Shown: positions 8,863 to 17,581, numbered from the stretch's first letter. The stretch is 51,135 nt of DNA from Vibrio rhodolitus (GCF_003350325.1 NZ_QLYZ01000027.1:237-51371), one strand, 5' to 3'. Notes: generated by a model not told the origin, from the sequence alone. Numbers and translations: made by a program.

Positions 8863-9642
8863 TTACAGAGATACATTGAAGAATCGTGCCAAGAATCCTG
8901 GTTCTTGCATATCTTGTTGGGTACCCGTGCCTGAATAGCGGATGCGAGCATTCGAAACACGAGTAGAAGCAATGGTGTTATCGTAGGTAATGTCTTCTGG
9001 ACGAATCGTACCACTGAGGCGAATATATTCATCCCCGGTGTTTAAGGTTAACCACTTCTCGCCGCGAATGACTAAGTTGCCATTCGCCAGTACTTCAATC
9101 ACTTCTACTGTGATTGAACCGGACAAACTGTTGCTTTGGTTTGCTGCAGAGCTGCCACTGAACTTATTGTCATTGGCAAGATTGTAGGAGAAGTTATAGT
9201 CACCCACGGTCAACTGCTGCCCACCTACTTCCAGTGGGTCCATACTTGCCGCATTATTTTTCGATAGATCCGCATCTGCGCTTTTTGCCGCTTTAGTGCT
9301 TTCATCTAGGGTTACAGTAATAATGTCACCGATGCCATGCGGCTTCGAATCGTCGTATAAACTGGTCGTGCTTGCGGTATTAAACAGCGAACCCGTTTCT
9401 GCCGCGTAATGCTCTGGCTGATGTTTCGGGTGAATTGGTGCCCAAGCTGGATCACCTGCCACCGGATCGGTACGTCCACGCAGAGTATCAATGATCCCTG
9501 AGCTATCATCATCTGACTTGTCGCCTTCCACAGCATCTACTGTGGTCGTGCCTTGCACCACATCTGGCGTATCAACTGGTGGCTGCATCATTGAACAGCC
9601 AGATAACAACGCCAATAAAGCAAGAGGAAGAAAACGCTGCAT
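8863..9642 (-). CDS. flgH: FlgH, flagellar L-ring lipoprotein
   Basis: A 259-residue outer-membrane L-ring subunit. The lipobox LLSGC puts the acylated cysteine at residue 16. The start at 9642 is chosen because GGAG lies 9 nt before it; an ATG five codons upstream has no SD. The conserved LFNTASTTSLYDDSKPHGIGD stretch and the C-terminal YSGTGTQQDMQ are typical of FlgH. The ring works with FlgI and, in Vibrio, is surrounded by FlgT/FlgO/FlgP, which are also encoded in this window. Confidence 0.95.
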   Translation of the reverse strand: MQRFLPLALLALLSGCSMMQPPVDTPDVVQGTTTVDAVEGDKSDDDSSGIIDTLRGRTDPVAGDPAWAPIHPKHQPEHYAAETGSLFNTASTTSLYDDSKPHGIGDIITVTLDESTKAAKSADADLSKNNAASMDPLEVGGQQLTVGDYNFSYNLANDNKFSGSSAANQSNSLSGSITVEVIEVLANGNLVIRGEKWLTLNTGDEYIRLSGTIRPEDITYDNTIASTRVSNARIRYSGTGTQQDMQEPGFLARFFNVSL

Positions 9643-9660
9643 GTTACCGATCTCCATGAA

Positions 9661-10449
9661 TTAAAGTTGCTGGTTGACGAAGCTCATCATCTTATCAACT
9701 GCCGAGATCACTTTTGAGTTCATCTCGTAAACGCGCTGTGCTTCAATCATATTCACCAACTCTTCCGTTACGTTAACGTTCGAGGTTTCCAACATCGATT
9801 GGCGGATCTGACCAAAGCCATCTAAACCCGGTACACCTTCTTGTGGGTCACCACTGGCACCTGTCGGTAAGTAAAGGTTTTGACCAATTGGCTCAAGACC
9901 GCCTGGGTTGATAAAGTCTACCGTCGTGATCTGACCGACAACTTGGTTATCTTGCTGACCACGTAAACGTACTGACACTTCACCATCAGTGCCGATGGTA
10001 ATGCCGACCGCATCTTCTGGGATGGCAATCTCAGGTTCAAGCGCATAGCCAGCGCCTGAGGTTACGATCACGCCTTCGTCGTTGACCGTAAATTGACCAT
10101 TGCGGCTATAACCGATGTTGCCATCAGGCATTAGGATCTGGAAGAAACCATCGCCTTCAACCATCATATCGAGCGCGTTAGTCGTTGTCTGTGCATTACC
10201 GTTAGTGTGTACCTTTTGGGTTGCCACAACCTTTGAGCCTGCACCAAGCATTAAACCACTCGGCAACTCAGTATTTTGCGATGACTGACCACCCGCTTGG
10301 TTAATATTCTGGTAAAACAAATCTTCAAAAACCGCGCGGCTTTTTTTATAACCTATGGTCGATGCGTTAGCTAAGTTATTTGAAATCGTTGAAATATTGG
10401 TTTGCTGGGCATCTAAGCCAGTCTTACTTACCCATAGTGCTGGATGCAT
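9661..10449 (-). CDS. flgG: FlgG, distal rod protein
   Basis: A 262-residue distal rod subunit. It has the N-terminal rod motif (ALWVSKTGLDAQQTNISTIS, NNLANASTIGYKKSRA) and the C-terminal helix (VNVTEELVNMIEAQRVYEMN). The size equals the family norm. It forms the straight drive shaft through the P and L rings. It lies 19 bp downstream of flgF and 18 bp upstream of flgH in the same operon. Confidence 0.96.
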   Translation of the reverse strand: MHPALWVSKTGLDAQQTNISTISNNLANASTIGYKKSRAVFEDLFYQNINQAGGQSSQNTELPSGLMLGAGSKVVATQKVHTNGNAQTTTNALDMMVEGDGFFQILMPDGNIGYSRNGQFTVNDEGVIVTSGAGYALEPEIAIPEDAVGITIGTDGEVSVRLRGQQDNQVVGQITTVDFINPGGLEPIGQNLYLPTGASGDPQEGVPGLDGFGQIRQSMLETSNVNVTEELVNMIEAQRVYEMNSKVISAVDKMMSFVNQQL

Positions 10450-10468
10450 AACTCTCTCCTAAAATCTA

Positions 10469-11218
10469 TTAGCTCGAACGAAGTAGCGACTCAGAGGCTT
10501 TGTCCATCTCTTCCGCTGTACTCATCATTTTGACTTGCATTTCAAATTGGCGTTGTAAGTCAATCAGTGCGGTCATTTCACCGACAGCGTTGACGTTACT
10601 TCCTTCGATTGCGCCTGTGAGCAGTTTTACTGCCGCATCAGCTTGATAGGCGGTATTAGGATCTTTTGCTCGAAACAAGCCGTTTGCATCTTTGAATAGT
10701 GATGGGTTATCGATACGAACCAATTTGATGCGGTCAACAACTTCCATCGCATCGGCTGGTGCACCTTGTGGAACGACTGAAATCGTCCCATCATTGCCGA
10801 TCTCAACCTTGCTGACTGGAATGGGTACTGTGATTGGCGTTCCCGCCTCACCCATCACCAAGTTGCCGTTACCGCTGACCAAAAGGCCGGTAGCATCAAT
10901 TTGAAGATTGCCGTTACGCGTCAAACCTTCTTTGCCGGTTTTATCCATAACTGAAATCCAACCATCACCTTGAACAGTGACATCCAAGTCTCGACCCGTG
11001 GTGATCACGCTGCCTTGTTGGAAGTTGTGCCCTGGACGTTCTGTCATGCTAAATACACGGGTAGGTAAACCATCACCGTATGCTTGCATAGAACGAGCTT
11101 GCGCCAAATCAGCACGGAAACCCGTGGTACCGACGTTTGCTAAGTTGTTCGCTCTGAGCTGCAATGCCTGCATATTTTGCTTGGCGCCGCTCATGGCTAA
11201 AAACAGAGAACGATCCAT
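10469..11218 (-). CDS. flgF: FlgF, proximal rod protein
   Basis: A 249-residue rod protein starting MDRSLFLAMSGAKQNMQ. GGAG stands 6 nt before the ATG at 11218; the TTG in frame 12 nt earlier overlaps the SD and is not used. It carries the rod motif NNLANVGTTGFRAD and a C-terminal helix with LIDLQRQFEMQVKMM. It is preceded by about 200 bp that hold a sigma-54-like promoter and a strong hairpin, so flgFGHIJ may be partly independent of flgBCDE. Confidence 0.95.
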   Translation of the reverse strand: MDRSLFLAMSGAKQNMQALQLRANNLANVGTTGFRADLAQARSMQAYGDGLPTRVFSMTERPGHNFQQGSVITTGRDLDVTVQGDGWISVMDKTGKEGLTRNGNLQIDATGLLVSGNGNLVMGEAGTPITVPIPVSKVEIGNDGTISVVPQGAPADAMEVVDRIKLVRIDNPSLFKDANGLFRAKDPNTAYQADAAVKLLTGAIEGSNVNAVGEMTALIDLQRQFEMQVKMMSTAEEMDKASESLLRSS

Positions 11219-11254
11219 TATTTGCTCCAAAAATCACTATTCACAGCAAATAAA

Positions 11255-11269
11255 GCAATTGTTATGCCA
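11255..11269 (-). promoter_or_regulatory. Internal sigma-54 promoter before flgF
   Basis: The minus strand reads TGGCATAACAATTGC. It matches TGGCAC-N5-TTGC except for one base in the -24 hexamer, with the invariant GG and GC exactly 10 nt apart. It lies 37 bp upstream of the flgF ATG, in the gap after flgE. Confidence 0.75.
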
Positions 11270-11361
11270 ATAATATTTTTTATTATTTATCAGAAAGATA
11301 AGATGAAGAGCACTGTTAGATTTCACAGTGATAACAGAAAAGTGCCGATAAAATGGCAATC

Positions 11362-11393
11362 ATGGCAACTTAGCTTTGCCGCCAAGTTGCCAT
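11362..11393 (-). repeat. Strong hairpin after flgE
   Basis: A perfect 10-bp inverted repeat ATGGCAACTT/AAGTTGCCAT with a 12-nt loop lies 32 nt past the flgE stop. On the minus strand it is followed by GATTGCCATTTTAT, so it is at best a weak terminator. It may attenuate transcription or protect the flgBCDE message 3' end. Confidence 0.7.
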
Positions 11394-11424
11394 TCAGATG
11401 ATTACTGAGACCGCGTAAGGAGAA

Positions 11425-12729
11425 TTAGCGGATCTGCAAGATGTTCTGTTGCAGCTGGTTGTGAACTTCAAGCGAACGAGAGTTAGCTTGGAAGTTACGT
11501 TGAGCTGAAATTAGGTCCACCAGCTCTTGAGTCATATCAATGTTTGACTGCTCAAGTGTACCGTTATTGATGGTACCGAATGAACCTTTGTTCGACTCAC
11601 CCCAGATTTTGTCACCAGAGAACTGTGTTGAGTCCCACTGAGTGCCACCTTTTTTGTCCAGACCTTGCTCATTAGCAACACGAACCAAAGCCACACGACC
11701 AAGCGTTACGTTTTCGCCATTTGAGTAAGTGCCTAACACACTACCGGTTTCATCGAAATCGATCTTGGTTAGGAAGCCTGTTGTTGCACCATCTTCGTCA
11801 AATTTGGTTAACTCGAAAGGTGCCGCAAATTGAGTAGCAGCATCAAGACCAAACGAAAGCGTCTGGTTAACATCTGCGCCGTTCATTTCTACCGGGTTCG
11901 CACCCGTACCAATCGGATCTGTCACGATGTTATTGCCGTTGTTTAAACTCGCCAATGTACCATCGTTATTAAATCTCATGGTGTGACCGATATGACCAGT
12001 AGGCGTTGTTGCATCACCACCGGTAATGTTAACTGGTTTTTCACCCGCTTTGTCTGTCACTGTGTAGTACGTCTGCCAAGTATTCGGTTGGGTCTGATCT
12101 TTCAAGTAGTACGTAGTCATCTTGTAAGATTGACCCATTGAGTCATAAATGGTCGACGATGTTGAACGGTTATATGTTTCTGGATCGGTATAATCAAACA
12201 GCGCAGGGTCTTTCAAATCACCGTTGGCTGGTAAGTTAACCCCAACTTCAATATTGGCTGTCTGCTTTGGTTTACCAAACTCAGCTGGAATGTTTATCGG
12301 CGTTGGCTCATAAGACAATACATCACCCGTTTCCTGATTCACTTGATAACCCAATAGGTATTCTTCGTTAGAAGTTACCATATAGTTATCTTTGTTCAGG
12401 TGGAACGCACCGTTACGAGTTAGCTCGTTCTGCTGAGGAATAAGACGCTCTTTAGCTACCGCAAAAAAGCCTGTGCCGGCAACGCGTAAGTCCAACGGGT
12501 TATTAGTGTAAACACTTGAACCCTCGTGGAACTGTTGCGCTACCTTGTTTGCTTGAACACCTTGACCTGGAGCTGTCTTAGCGTTGGTAAACAATGAGTT
12601 TGAGTAAACATCACCAAACTCCGCACGAGACTCTTTAAAACCAAAAGTGTTCGCGTTGGCTATGTTGTTACTGGTTGTATTCAGATCTAACTGAGCGGCT
12701 GATAGCCCACTTAATGCAATATAAGACAT
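11425..12729 (-). CDS. flgE: FlgE, flagellar hook protein
   Basis: A 434-residue hook subunit, the universal joint between rod and filament. It has the N-terminal motif MSYIALSGLSAAQLDLNTTS with NNIANANTFGFKESRAEF, a variable exposed middle, and the C-terminal helix EQSNIDMTQELVDLISAQRN. Length is normal for Vibrio. It follows flgD, whose product caps hook growth, and is followed by a hairpin and a new sigma-54-like promoter before flgF. Confidence 0.96.
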   Translation of the reverse strand: MSYIALSGLSAAQLDLNTTSNNIANANTFGFKESRAEFGDVYSNSLFTNAKTAPGQGVQANKVAQQFHEGSSVYTNNPLDLRVAGTGFFAVAKERLIPQQNELTRNGAFHLNKDNYMVTSNEEYLLGYQVNQETGDVLSYEPTPINIPAEFGKPKQTANIEVGVNLPANGDLKDPALFDYTDPETYNRSTSSTIYDSMGQSYKMTTYYLKDQTQPNTWQTYYTVTDKAGEKPVNITGGDATTPTGHIGHTMRFNNDGTLASLNNGNNIVTDPIGTGANPVEMNGADVNQTLSFGLDAATQFAAPFELTKFDEDGATTGFLTKIDFDETGSVLGTYSNGENVTLGRVALVRVANEQGLDKKGGTQWDSTQFSGDKIWGESNKGSFGTINNGTLEQSNIDMTQELVDLISAQRNFQANSRSLEVHNQLQQNILQIR

Positions 12730-12757
12730 TCCAAATTCTCCTATCTAGCTCGCGTTG

Positions 12758-13465
12758 TTACGCTTTGCCTACTTCTAGTACTTCAGCAAGTCGAACTGGC
12801 GACTCAAAGCCAGCCAGATTGAGCAGTACGTTGCCATCACCTTTACCAAGAAGAACACTGTTTACGTTTGCGTATGTCGATACCTCAAACTCCTTGCTCT
12901 CCCCCTCTAGCAAGCCAGATGCTTTCATCTTGTACTTGCCAGCCGGCAATGGATTACCGTTTTCATCTTTTCCGTCCCAAACAACACGGTTATCACCGGC
13001 AGGTTTCGCGCCCACTTCGAACGTACGGACCAGTTGCCCCATCTCGTTCTCAACACGAACAAACACGTTGTCCACGTTTTGTGGCAGCTTAACCATAGCA
13101 GCCATTGTTTTGCCGTCTTGCTTAACACCTGCAGCTCCTGGAACAAGGACATCACGTCCCACCAGAGTCGACGCCTGCAGTGCTTGGTTTGAAGTCATTG
13201 ACGTGTTCAGTGTTTCGAACTGATTATTCATCTTGCCAATGCCATCAACGGTGGCAAATGAAGCCATTTGCGCAATCATCTGGTCGTTGCCAACCGGCTT
13301 AAAAGGGTCCTGTTGAGCAAGTTGCTTGGTGAGCAGAGATAAAAAGTCTTCTTGTTTAAGATCCTGTTTACCTGTTGTCTCGTCAGGCTTTTTTTGCTCT
13401 TGAAGGGCTTTAAGCTGGTCAACATAGGACAAGCCGCTTTGACCAACGTTATTAATACCGGCCAT
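12758..13465 (-). CDS. flgD: FlgD, hook-capping scaffold protein
   Basis: A 235-residue FlgD. The N-terminal half carries the conserved region LKQEDFLSLLTKQLAQQDPF (residues about 35-55) with PVGNDQMIAQMASF after it. The C-terminal half is the FlgD Ig-like/tudor region (VWDGKDENGNPLPAGKYK). It sits at the hook tip during assembly and is later discarded. It lies between flgC and flgE with small gaps. Confidence 0.95.
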   Translation of the reverse strand: MAGINNVGQSGLSYVDQLKALQEQKKPDETTGKQDLKQEDFLSLLTKQLAQQDPFKPVGNDQMIAQMASFATVDGIGKMNNQFETLNTSMTSNQALQASTLVGRDVLVPGAAGVKQDGKTMAAMVKLPQNVDNVFVRVENEMGQLVRTFEVGAKPAGDNRVVWDGKDENGNPLPAGKYKMKASGLLEGESKEFEVSTYANVNSVLLGKGDGNVLLNLAGFESPVRLAEVLEVGKA

Positions 13466-13481
13466 ACGTTACCTCCTATCC

Positions 13482-13898
13482 CTATTGACCCATCTGCAGC
13501 GTACGCAGCAGCATTTGTTTACTGGCATCTGCTAATTGCACATTGGTTTGGTATGAGCGAGAAGCAGAAATCATGTTAGCCATTTCTTCCATGACATTAA
13601 CGTTTGGCTTGTAAATGTAGCCTTCGTTATTTGCCAAAGGATGGTCTGGGTTGTACTCCGCGTTAAGCGGTTTATCACTTTCTACAATACCTAACACTTT
13701 CACCGGCACTGTGTGGTCACGACCATACTTTGCCTTACTTAACTCAGCACCAAACACCGCATGGCGCGCTTTGTAGGTATCTTTAGCTGAACTAGAGATA
13801 CTGTCTGCGTTTGCCAGGTTGCTTGAGGTTGTATTTAGACGAACGGATTCAGCGCTCATTGCAGAACCTGTTACATTGAATACGTTAAATAAGCTCAT
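13482..13898 (-). CDS. flgC: FlgC, proximal rod protein
   Basis: A 138-residue rod subunit, normal length. It has the N-terminal MSLFNVFNVTGSAMSAESVR with SSNLANADSI and the C-terminal NVNVMEEMANMISASRSYQT. It builds the proximal rod with FlgB and FlgF. The ATG lies 4 bp after the flgB stop, so the pair is probably translationally coupled. Confidence 0.96.
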   Translation of the reverse strand: MSLFNVFNVTGSAMSAESVRLNTTSSNLANADSISSSAKDTYKARHAVFGAELSKAKYGRDHTVPVKVLGIVESDKPLNAEYNPDHPLANNEGYIYKPNVNVMEEMANMISASRSYQTNVQLADASKQMLLRTLQMGQ

Positions 13899-13902
13899 CT
13901 AA

Positions 13903-14298
13903 TTATTCCCCTTTAAGTGCTTTGGTTAAGTTCTTGAATTTACTTCCTAAGAAGTCGAGTGATGCTTGGTGTCTGATTTGATTTTGCATAAACAAGTTAC
14001 GCTCTAAATCCACATCGACCGTATTGCCATCACCGGTGTCTGGTTGAGTGGGAAGACGATAAAGTACTTCACCAGTCACCTGAGTAGAGGCAGGAATATG
14101 CCGACCATCGGTACGGCTAAGACCAATACTTGCCTCCGAACTTGCCGCTTGCAATGCCTTTTTAAAGTCCATGCCTTTTGCTTTATAACCCGGCGTATTT
14201 GATTGCGCGATGTTGGTAGAAATCACCTCAGCATTGCGCTCACGTACACCCACCGTGTGTTGGTGAATGCCTAAAGCCTTGTCAAAAGAAATAGCCAT
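13903..14298 (-). CDS. flgB: FlgB, proximal rod protein
   Basis: A 131-residue rod protein and the first gene of the rod/hook operon. It carries the rod motif VISTNIAQSNTPGYKAKGMD (residues about 25-45) and a C-terminal helix ending FLGSKFKNLTKALKGE. Upstream are two sigma-54-type elements (14343-14358 and 14405-14420) and then the terminator that ends the cheV-cheR unit, so flgB begins its own transcript. Confidence 0.95.
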   Translation of the reverse strand: MAISFDKALGIHQHTVGVRERNAEVISTNIAQSNTPGYKAKGMDFKKALQAASSEASIGLSRTDGRHIPASTQVTGEVLYRLPTQPDTGDGNTVDVDLERNLFMQNQIRHQASLDFLGSKFKNLTKALKGE

Positions 14299-14342
14299 GT
14301 GTACCTCTACTAAAAGAACTGACCGTTATTACCAATAGATAA

Positions 14343-14358
14343 AGCAAATTGCGTACCA
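14343..14358 (-). promoter_or_regulatory. Second sigma-54-like element before flgB
   Basis: The minus strand reads TGGTACGCAATTTGC. The GG and GC are 10 nt apart and the -12 TTGC is perfect; the -24 hexamer has one mismatch. It is about 45 bp upstream of flgB and closer than the element at 14405. Confidence 0.5.
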
Positions 14359-14404
14359 CATTTAAAAGACAGCAAAACAATTTCACCTTATCAAGCTTGT
14401 TGTG

Positions 14405-14420
14405 AGCAATAAGTGCGCCA
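14405..14420 (-). promoter_or_regulatory. Sigma-54 promoter of flgBCDE(FGHIJ)
   Basis: The minus strand reads TGGCGCACTTATTGCT. It matches the -24/-12 consensus except for G in place of A in the -24 hexamer. It lies about 107 bp upstream of the flgB ATG. Confidence 0.75.
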
Positions 14421-14499
14421 ACTTTGATTAGATTGACCACTCGAATTGGACTTTGGAATGTCTTCTTGAGTATATGCTGAATAAATAGCAGAAACAAAA

Positions 14500-14521
14500 A
14501 AGCCCGGCAGATGCCGAGCTT
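14500..14521 (-). terminator. Terminator of cheV-cheR
   Basis: The minus-strand stem AGCTCGGCA/TGCCGGGCT with a 2-nt loop and one G-T pair is followed by TTTTTTG. It lies 28 nt past the cheR stop and isolates chemotaxis transcription from flgB. Confidence 0.88.
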
Positions 14522-14548
14522 AGAAAGTGGAATAGCAGGTGAGCGCTG

Positions 14549-15376
14549 CTACTTCAGCTTGTAGATAATGCCAGGATTACAACGAACCATCTCAAAGCGA
14601 TCAGTTAAACCCGTCAATGACTCTGACGCGCCCAACAGTAGGTAACCACCTGGATTTAAGCTGTTCGCCATTTGGTTGAGTACTTTTGATTTCATCTCTG
14701 GTGAGAAATAAATCAGTACGTTACGGCAAAAAATTACATCAAATTTACCCAGTAACGCATAGCTGTCCATCAGGTTTTGCGGACGGAAGTTAACCAAACG
14801 TTTTGCTGTATCTTTGATTTTCATGCGACCATCGCCAGCATCTTCAAAAAAGGCACGGCGACGTTCTGGCGATAGACCACGACCAAGAGCCAAGTTGTCG
14901 TATACACCCGCGCGGCACATATCGAGCATGCTGGTCGAGATGTCCGTTGCTGTGATAGACACACTAGGCAACATACCAGGCTTGCGCTGCTGAGTTTCTA
15001 AAATGGTCATCGCCATTGAGTACGGCTCTTGACCAGATGAACTCGCCGCAGACCAAATTTTAATTGGTCGCTTGTTTTCCGCCAACTCTGGCAAAATTTT
15101 ATCTGCCAGCACGGTAAACGGATAACCATCACGGAACCAAAGTGTTTCGTTGGTGGTCATGGCATCAACCGCGGCAATGCGCAATTCTCGGTTACGACCC
15201 GAAATCACATCACGCAACAGATCTGAGATAGATGCTAACTTAAACTTTACGACTAATGGGCTTAAACGACTTCTAACTAAGTACTGCTTACTATCTCCCA
15301 GCACTATACCGCACTGAGATTCTAAAAAACGGCTAAAATCACGATACTCTTGATCGCTTATTGTAATCGCTGTCAT
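14549..15376 (-). CDS. cheR: CheR, chemoreceptor glutamate methyltransferase
   Basis: A 275-residue SAM-dependent methyltransferase that methylates glutamates in chemoreceptor signalling helices for adaptation. The N-terminal helical domain (residues about 1-75) is followed by the SAM fold with KIWSAASSSGQEPYSMAM, the DIS acidic turn (TATDISTSML), and FDVIFCRNVLIYFS near residue 215. It lies 11 bp after cheV on the same strand. The matching CheB is not in the window. Placement between cheV and flgB is the standard Vibrio order. Confidence 0.95.
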   Translation of the reverse strand: MTAITISDQEYRDFSRFLESQCGIVLGDSKQYLVRSRLSPLVVKFKLASISDLLRDVISGRNRELRIAAVDAMTTNETLWFRDGYPFTVLADKILPELAENKRPIKIWSAASSSGQEPYSMAMTILETQQRKPGMLPSVSITATDISTSMLDMCRAGVYDNLALGRGLSPERRRAFFEDAGDGRMKIKDTAKRLVNFRPQNLMDSYALLGKFDVIFCRNVLIYFSPEMKSKVLNQMANSLNPGGYLLLGASESLTGLTDRFEMVRCNPGIIYKLK

Positions 15377-15387
15377 TAAGTTCTCTT

Positions 15388-16314
15388 TTATTTTATTAGT
15401 GCAGTCTTCACTGCATTACCAAGTTCATCTGGATTGAACTTGGCGATAAATGCATTTGCACCAACCCGCTCAACCATCGCTTGGTTAAAGACGCCACTCA
15501 ACGATGAGTGAAGGATCACATACAGATCTTTTAGATCAGCATGGCGACGTATTTCTGCCGTCAGGGTGTAGCCATCCATCTCTGGCATTTCAATGTCTGA
15601 AATCACCAAAGAAATTTGTTCATAGATGCTACCTTGCGCCGCCATCTCTAGCAGCTTTTCATACGCTTCTTTACCGTCTTTAACTGACACCACTTCAAAA
15701 CCAATCGAAGTGATCGCGCGCTCAACTTGCTTACGTGCCACCGTTGAGTCATCCGCAATAAGAATTCGACGCACTACTGGCTTATCCGTTTGAGCTTGTT
15801 CAATCTCTTGACCGATATTGCTATCCATCGTTTCATCTACCGGCGCAATTTCAGCCAGGATTTTCTCAACATCAAGGATTTCAACTAGCTCGTTGTCGAT
15901 ATTGGTTACCGCTGTGAGGTAATGCGCTTTGCCTGAACCTTCTGGCGGCGGCAAAATAGCTTCCCAGTGCATGTTAATAATGCGCTCTACAGAAGTCACC
16001 AAAAAGGCTTGGATAGTGCGGTTAAATTCAGCAATAACAACAAACGCTTTATCGACGTCTGTTGTTGGTCTTCCGCCAATCGCTAGACTCAAATCAATAA
16101 CCGAAACAGTATGGCCACGGATGTGTGCCACCCCCTTAACGAGAGGGTGAAGGTTTGGCATTGAAGTAAGCTTAGGGCATTGAAGAACTTCTTTAACCTT
16201 GAACACGTTAATACCATAACGTTGACGTCCCATTAAGCGGAAAGTCAATAGTTCCAATCGGTTTTGACCGACGAGTTGTGTACGCTGATTCACAGAATCA
16301 AGAATACCCGTCAT
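15388..16314 (-). CDS. cheV: CheV, CheW-receiver chemotaxis coupling protein
   Basis: A 308-residue fusion of a CheW-like domain (residues about 20-165) and a receiver domain (about 178-308). The receiver has acidic residues in ILIADDS, the phosphorylation site Asp240 in LVISDIEMPEMDG, and a Lys in FIAKFN. CheV couples receptors to CheA and is phosphorylated for adaptation or as a phosphate sink. It is divergent from flgA with a 75-bp gap. Vibrio genomes carry several CheV paralogues; this is the flagellar-locus copy. Confidence 0.95.
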   Translation of the reverse strand: MTGILDSVNQRTQLVGQNRLELLTFRLMGRQRYGINVFKVKEVLQCPKLTSMPNLHPLVKGVAHIRGHTVSVIDLSLAIGGRPTTDVDKAFVVIAEFNRTIQAFLVTSVERIINMHWEAILPPPEGSGKAHYLTAVTNIDNELVEILDVEKILAEIAPVDETMDSNIGQEIEQAQTDKPVVRRILIADDSTVARKQVERAITSIGFEVVSVKDGKEAYEKLLEMAAQGSIYEQISLVISDIEMPEMDGYTLTAEIRRHADLKDLYVILHSSLSGVFNQAMVERVGANAFIAKFNPDELGNAVKTALIK

Positions 16315-16389
16315 AAGCTCATCTCCATTTCAAACTTTCAAGTAAAAAAGTGGTAATCTAGTCGCAGGTCATGAAACCAGAGAAACCGC

Positions 16390-17136
16390 ATGATGTATTT
16401 TAAATCATACTTTTCTACAATTTCCACAACCCGTTTTAATTTACATCTCGATAAAATATCAAAATTTATCGGCGGTTCGTTATTATTCTTTAGTTTTTCA
16501 TCGTTGTCTGCCACGCCAGAGCAAATTCAGCACATTCAAGCAGCGGCAGAACAGTACATAATAGACAATGTCGAACAACCCATCGGGGGATCTCTTGAGG
16601 CGCAAGCGGCAAATATTGACAGCCGAGTGTTTGCCACAGATTGCCCGAGTGAGCTCACTGTTTCATCCAAATCCACCAAATCGACTGCCAGCAATATCAC
16701 GGTACTGGTTGAGTGTGTTCCAGATAACTGGCGCCTCTACCTTCCAGTAAGATTAACTCGAACCGGTCCGCAAGTCTCGCTCATTGGTCCACTCAATCGT
16801 GGTCAAATCATCACTGCTCAAGATGTCACCACCAGTATGGTAGACTTGCAACGCTTAAGGCGGCAAGGATTTTCCACAATAAATGCTGTTATTGGTGCAA
16901 AAGTTAAGAAAAACCTCAGAGCGGGCGAAATTATTGAGCAAAGAGATATTTGCGTTGTTTGTCGTAATGATGTCGTGACTATCAAAGCCGTCAAATCCGG
17001 CATGACCATCACCACCAAAGGTGTGGCACTTTCAGATGGATCCCACGGTGAGCAGATAAAAGTGAAAAATAGTAAATCAAGCCGTATAATTGATGGCAAA
17101 GTAACCGATATATCCGAAGTGACGGTTATTTTCTAG
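16390..17136 (+). CDS. flgA: FlgA, P-ring assembly chaperone
   Basis: A 248-residue periplasmic protein needed for FlgI polymerisation. A hydrophobic export segment (FIGGSLLFFSFSSLSA) follows an unusually long, basic N-terminal region, so the signal peptide would end near residue 41. The rest has the FlgA N-terminal domain and a C-terminal SAF domain (LNRGQIITAQDVTTSMVDLQ to VTVIF). It is divergent from cheV. The first ATG of two is taken as start; the SD is weak (AGAG), so the exact start is uncertain. It is not fused to flgM, which has its own promoter. Confidence 0.93.
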   Translation: MMYFKSYFSTISTTRFNLHLDKISKFIGGSLLFFSFSSLSATPEQIQHIQAAAEQYIIDNVEQPIGGSLEAQAANIDSRVFATDCPSELTVSSKSTKSTASNITVLVECVPDNWRLYLPVRLTRTGPQVSLIGPLNRGQIITAQDVTTSMVDLQRLRRQGFSTINAVIGAKVKKNLRAGEIIEQRDICVVCRNDVVTIKAVKSGMTITTKGVALSDGSHGEQIKVKNSKSSRIIDGKVTDISEVTVIF

Positions 17137-17185
17137 CGAAATGAGGCAAACGATTTTCGCCAGAAAATCAATTGAGAAATATTGC

Positions 17186-17212
17186 TAAAGGTCTGTGCCG
17201 CTCTGCCGATAT
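17186..17212 (+). promoter_or_regulatory. Sigma-28 promoter of flgMN
   Basis: TAAAGGTC, an 11-nt spacer, then GCCGATAT. The -35 core and spacing are exact and the -10 matches 7 of 8 of the FliA consensus. It lies 40 bp upstream of flgM, so FlgM is made under the sigma factor it inhibits, as known in enteric bacteria and Vibrio. Confidence 0.92.
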
Positions 17213-17252
17213 GTTCAGTACAGGTTTTTCTATTCATAAAAAGGCTTTCTAA

Positions 17253-17570
17253 ATGGCAGGTATCGATAATATACGATCTGGTCAGACTCTCACGACGACG
17301 ACCCGAAGCGCGGCAAGAAGTGGCGACAGTTCTTCGTCAACTAATACTGCGTCGGTAAAAACGACATCCACACCGCAAGATGCTGTCTCACTAAGTTCAG
17401 CAGGCAAAGCGGTTGGAGCGATGCACAATCAAATGGTCAGCCAGCCAAGCTTTGACCAAGCGAAAGTTGCCGCAATCAAAGAAGCGATTGCTAATGGCTC
17501 TTACACTGTTGATCCTGAGAAACTCGCCGACAACATGATCAAGTTCGAAAAAGAACTTGGTGGATTGTAG
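17253..17570 (+). CDS. flgM: FlgM, anti-sigma-28 factor
   Basis: A 105-residue FlgM, which binds and inhibits FliA until the hook is finished and FlgM is secreted. The N-terminal half is Ser/Thr-rich and apparently disordered. The C-terminal binding region has VAAIKEAIANGSYTVDPEKL followed by ADNMIKFEKELG, the family signature. flgN follows after 11 bp. The sigma-28 promoter upstream closes a feedback loop. In Vibrio, FlgM leaves through the sheathed polar flagellum. Confidence 0.95.
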   Translation: MAGIDNIRSGQTLTTTTRSAARSGDSSSSTNTASVKTTSTPQDAVSLSSAGKAVGAMHNQMVSQPSFDQAKVAAIKEAIANGSYTVDPEKLADNMIKFEKELGGL

Positions 17571-17581
17571 TTGAGGGTTAA

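Noticed and set aside
14282..14497. 71-codon minus-strand frame upstream of flgB
   Set aside because: It covers the flgB promoters and overlaps the flgB start; composition and position fit non-coding DNA.
16351..16365. TGGTAATCTAGTCGC before flgA, a possible sigma-54 element
   Set aside because: Only the GG/GC spacing fits; both hexamers are degenerate. It was not listed as a promoter.
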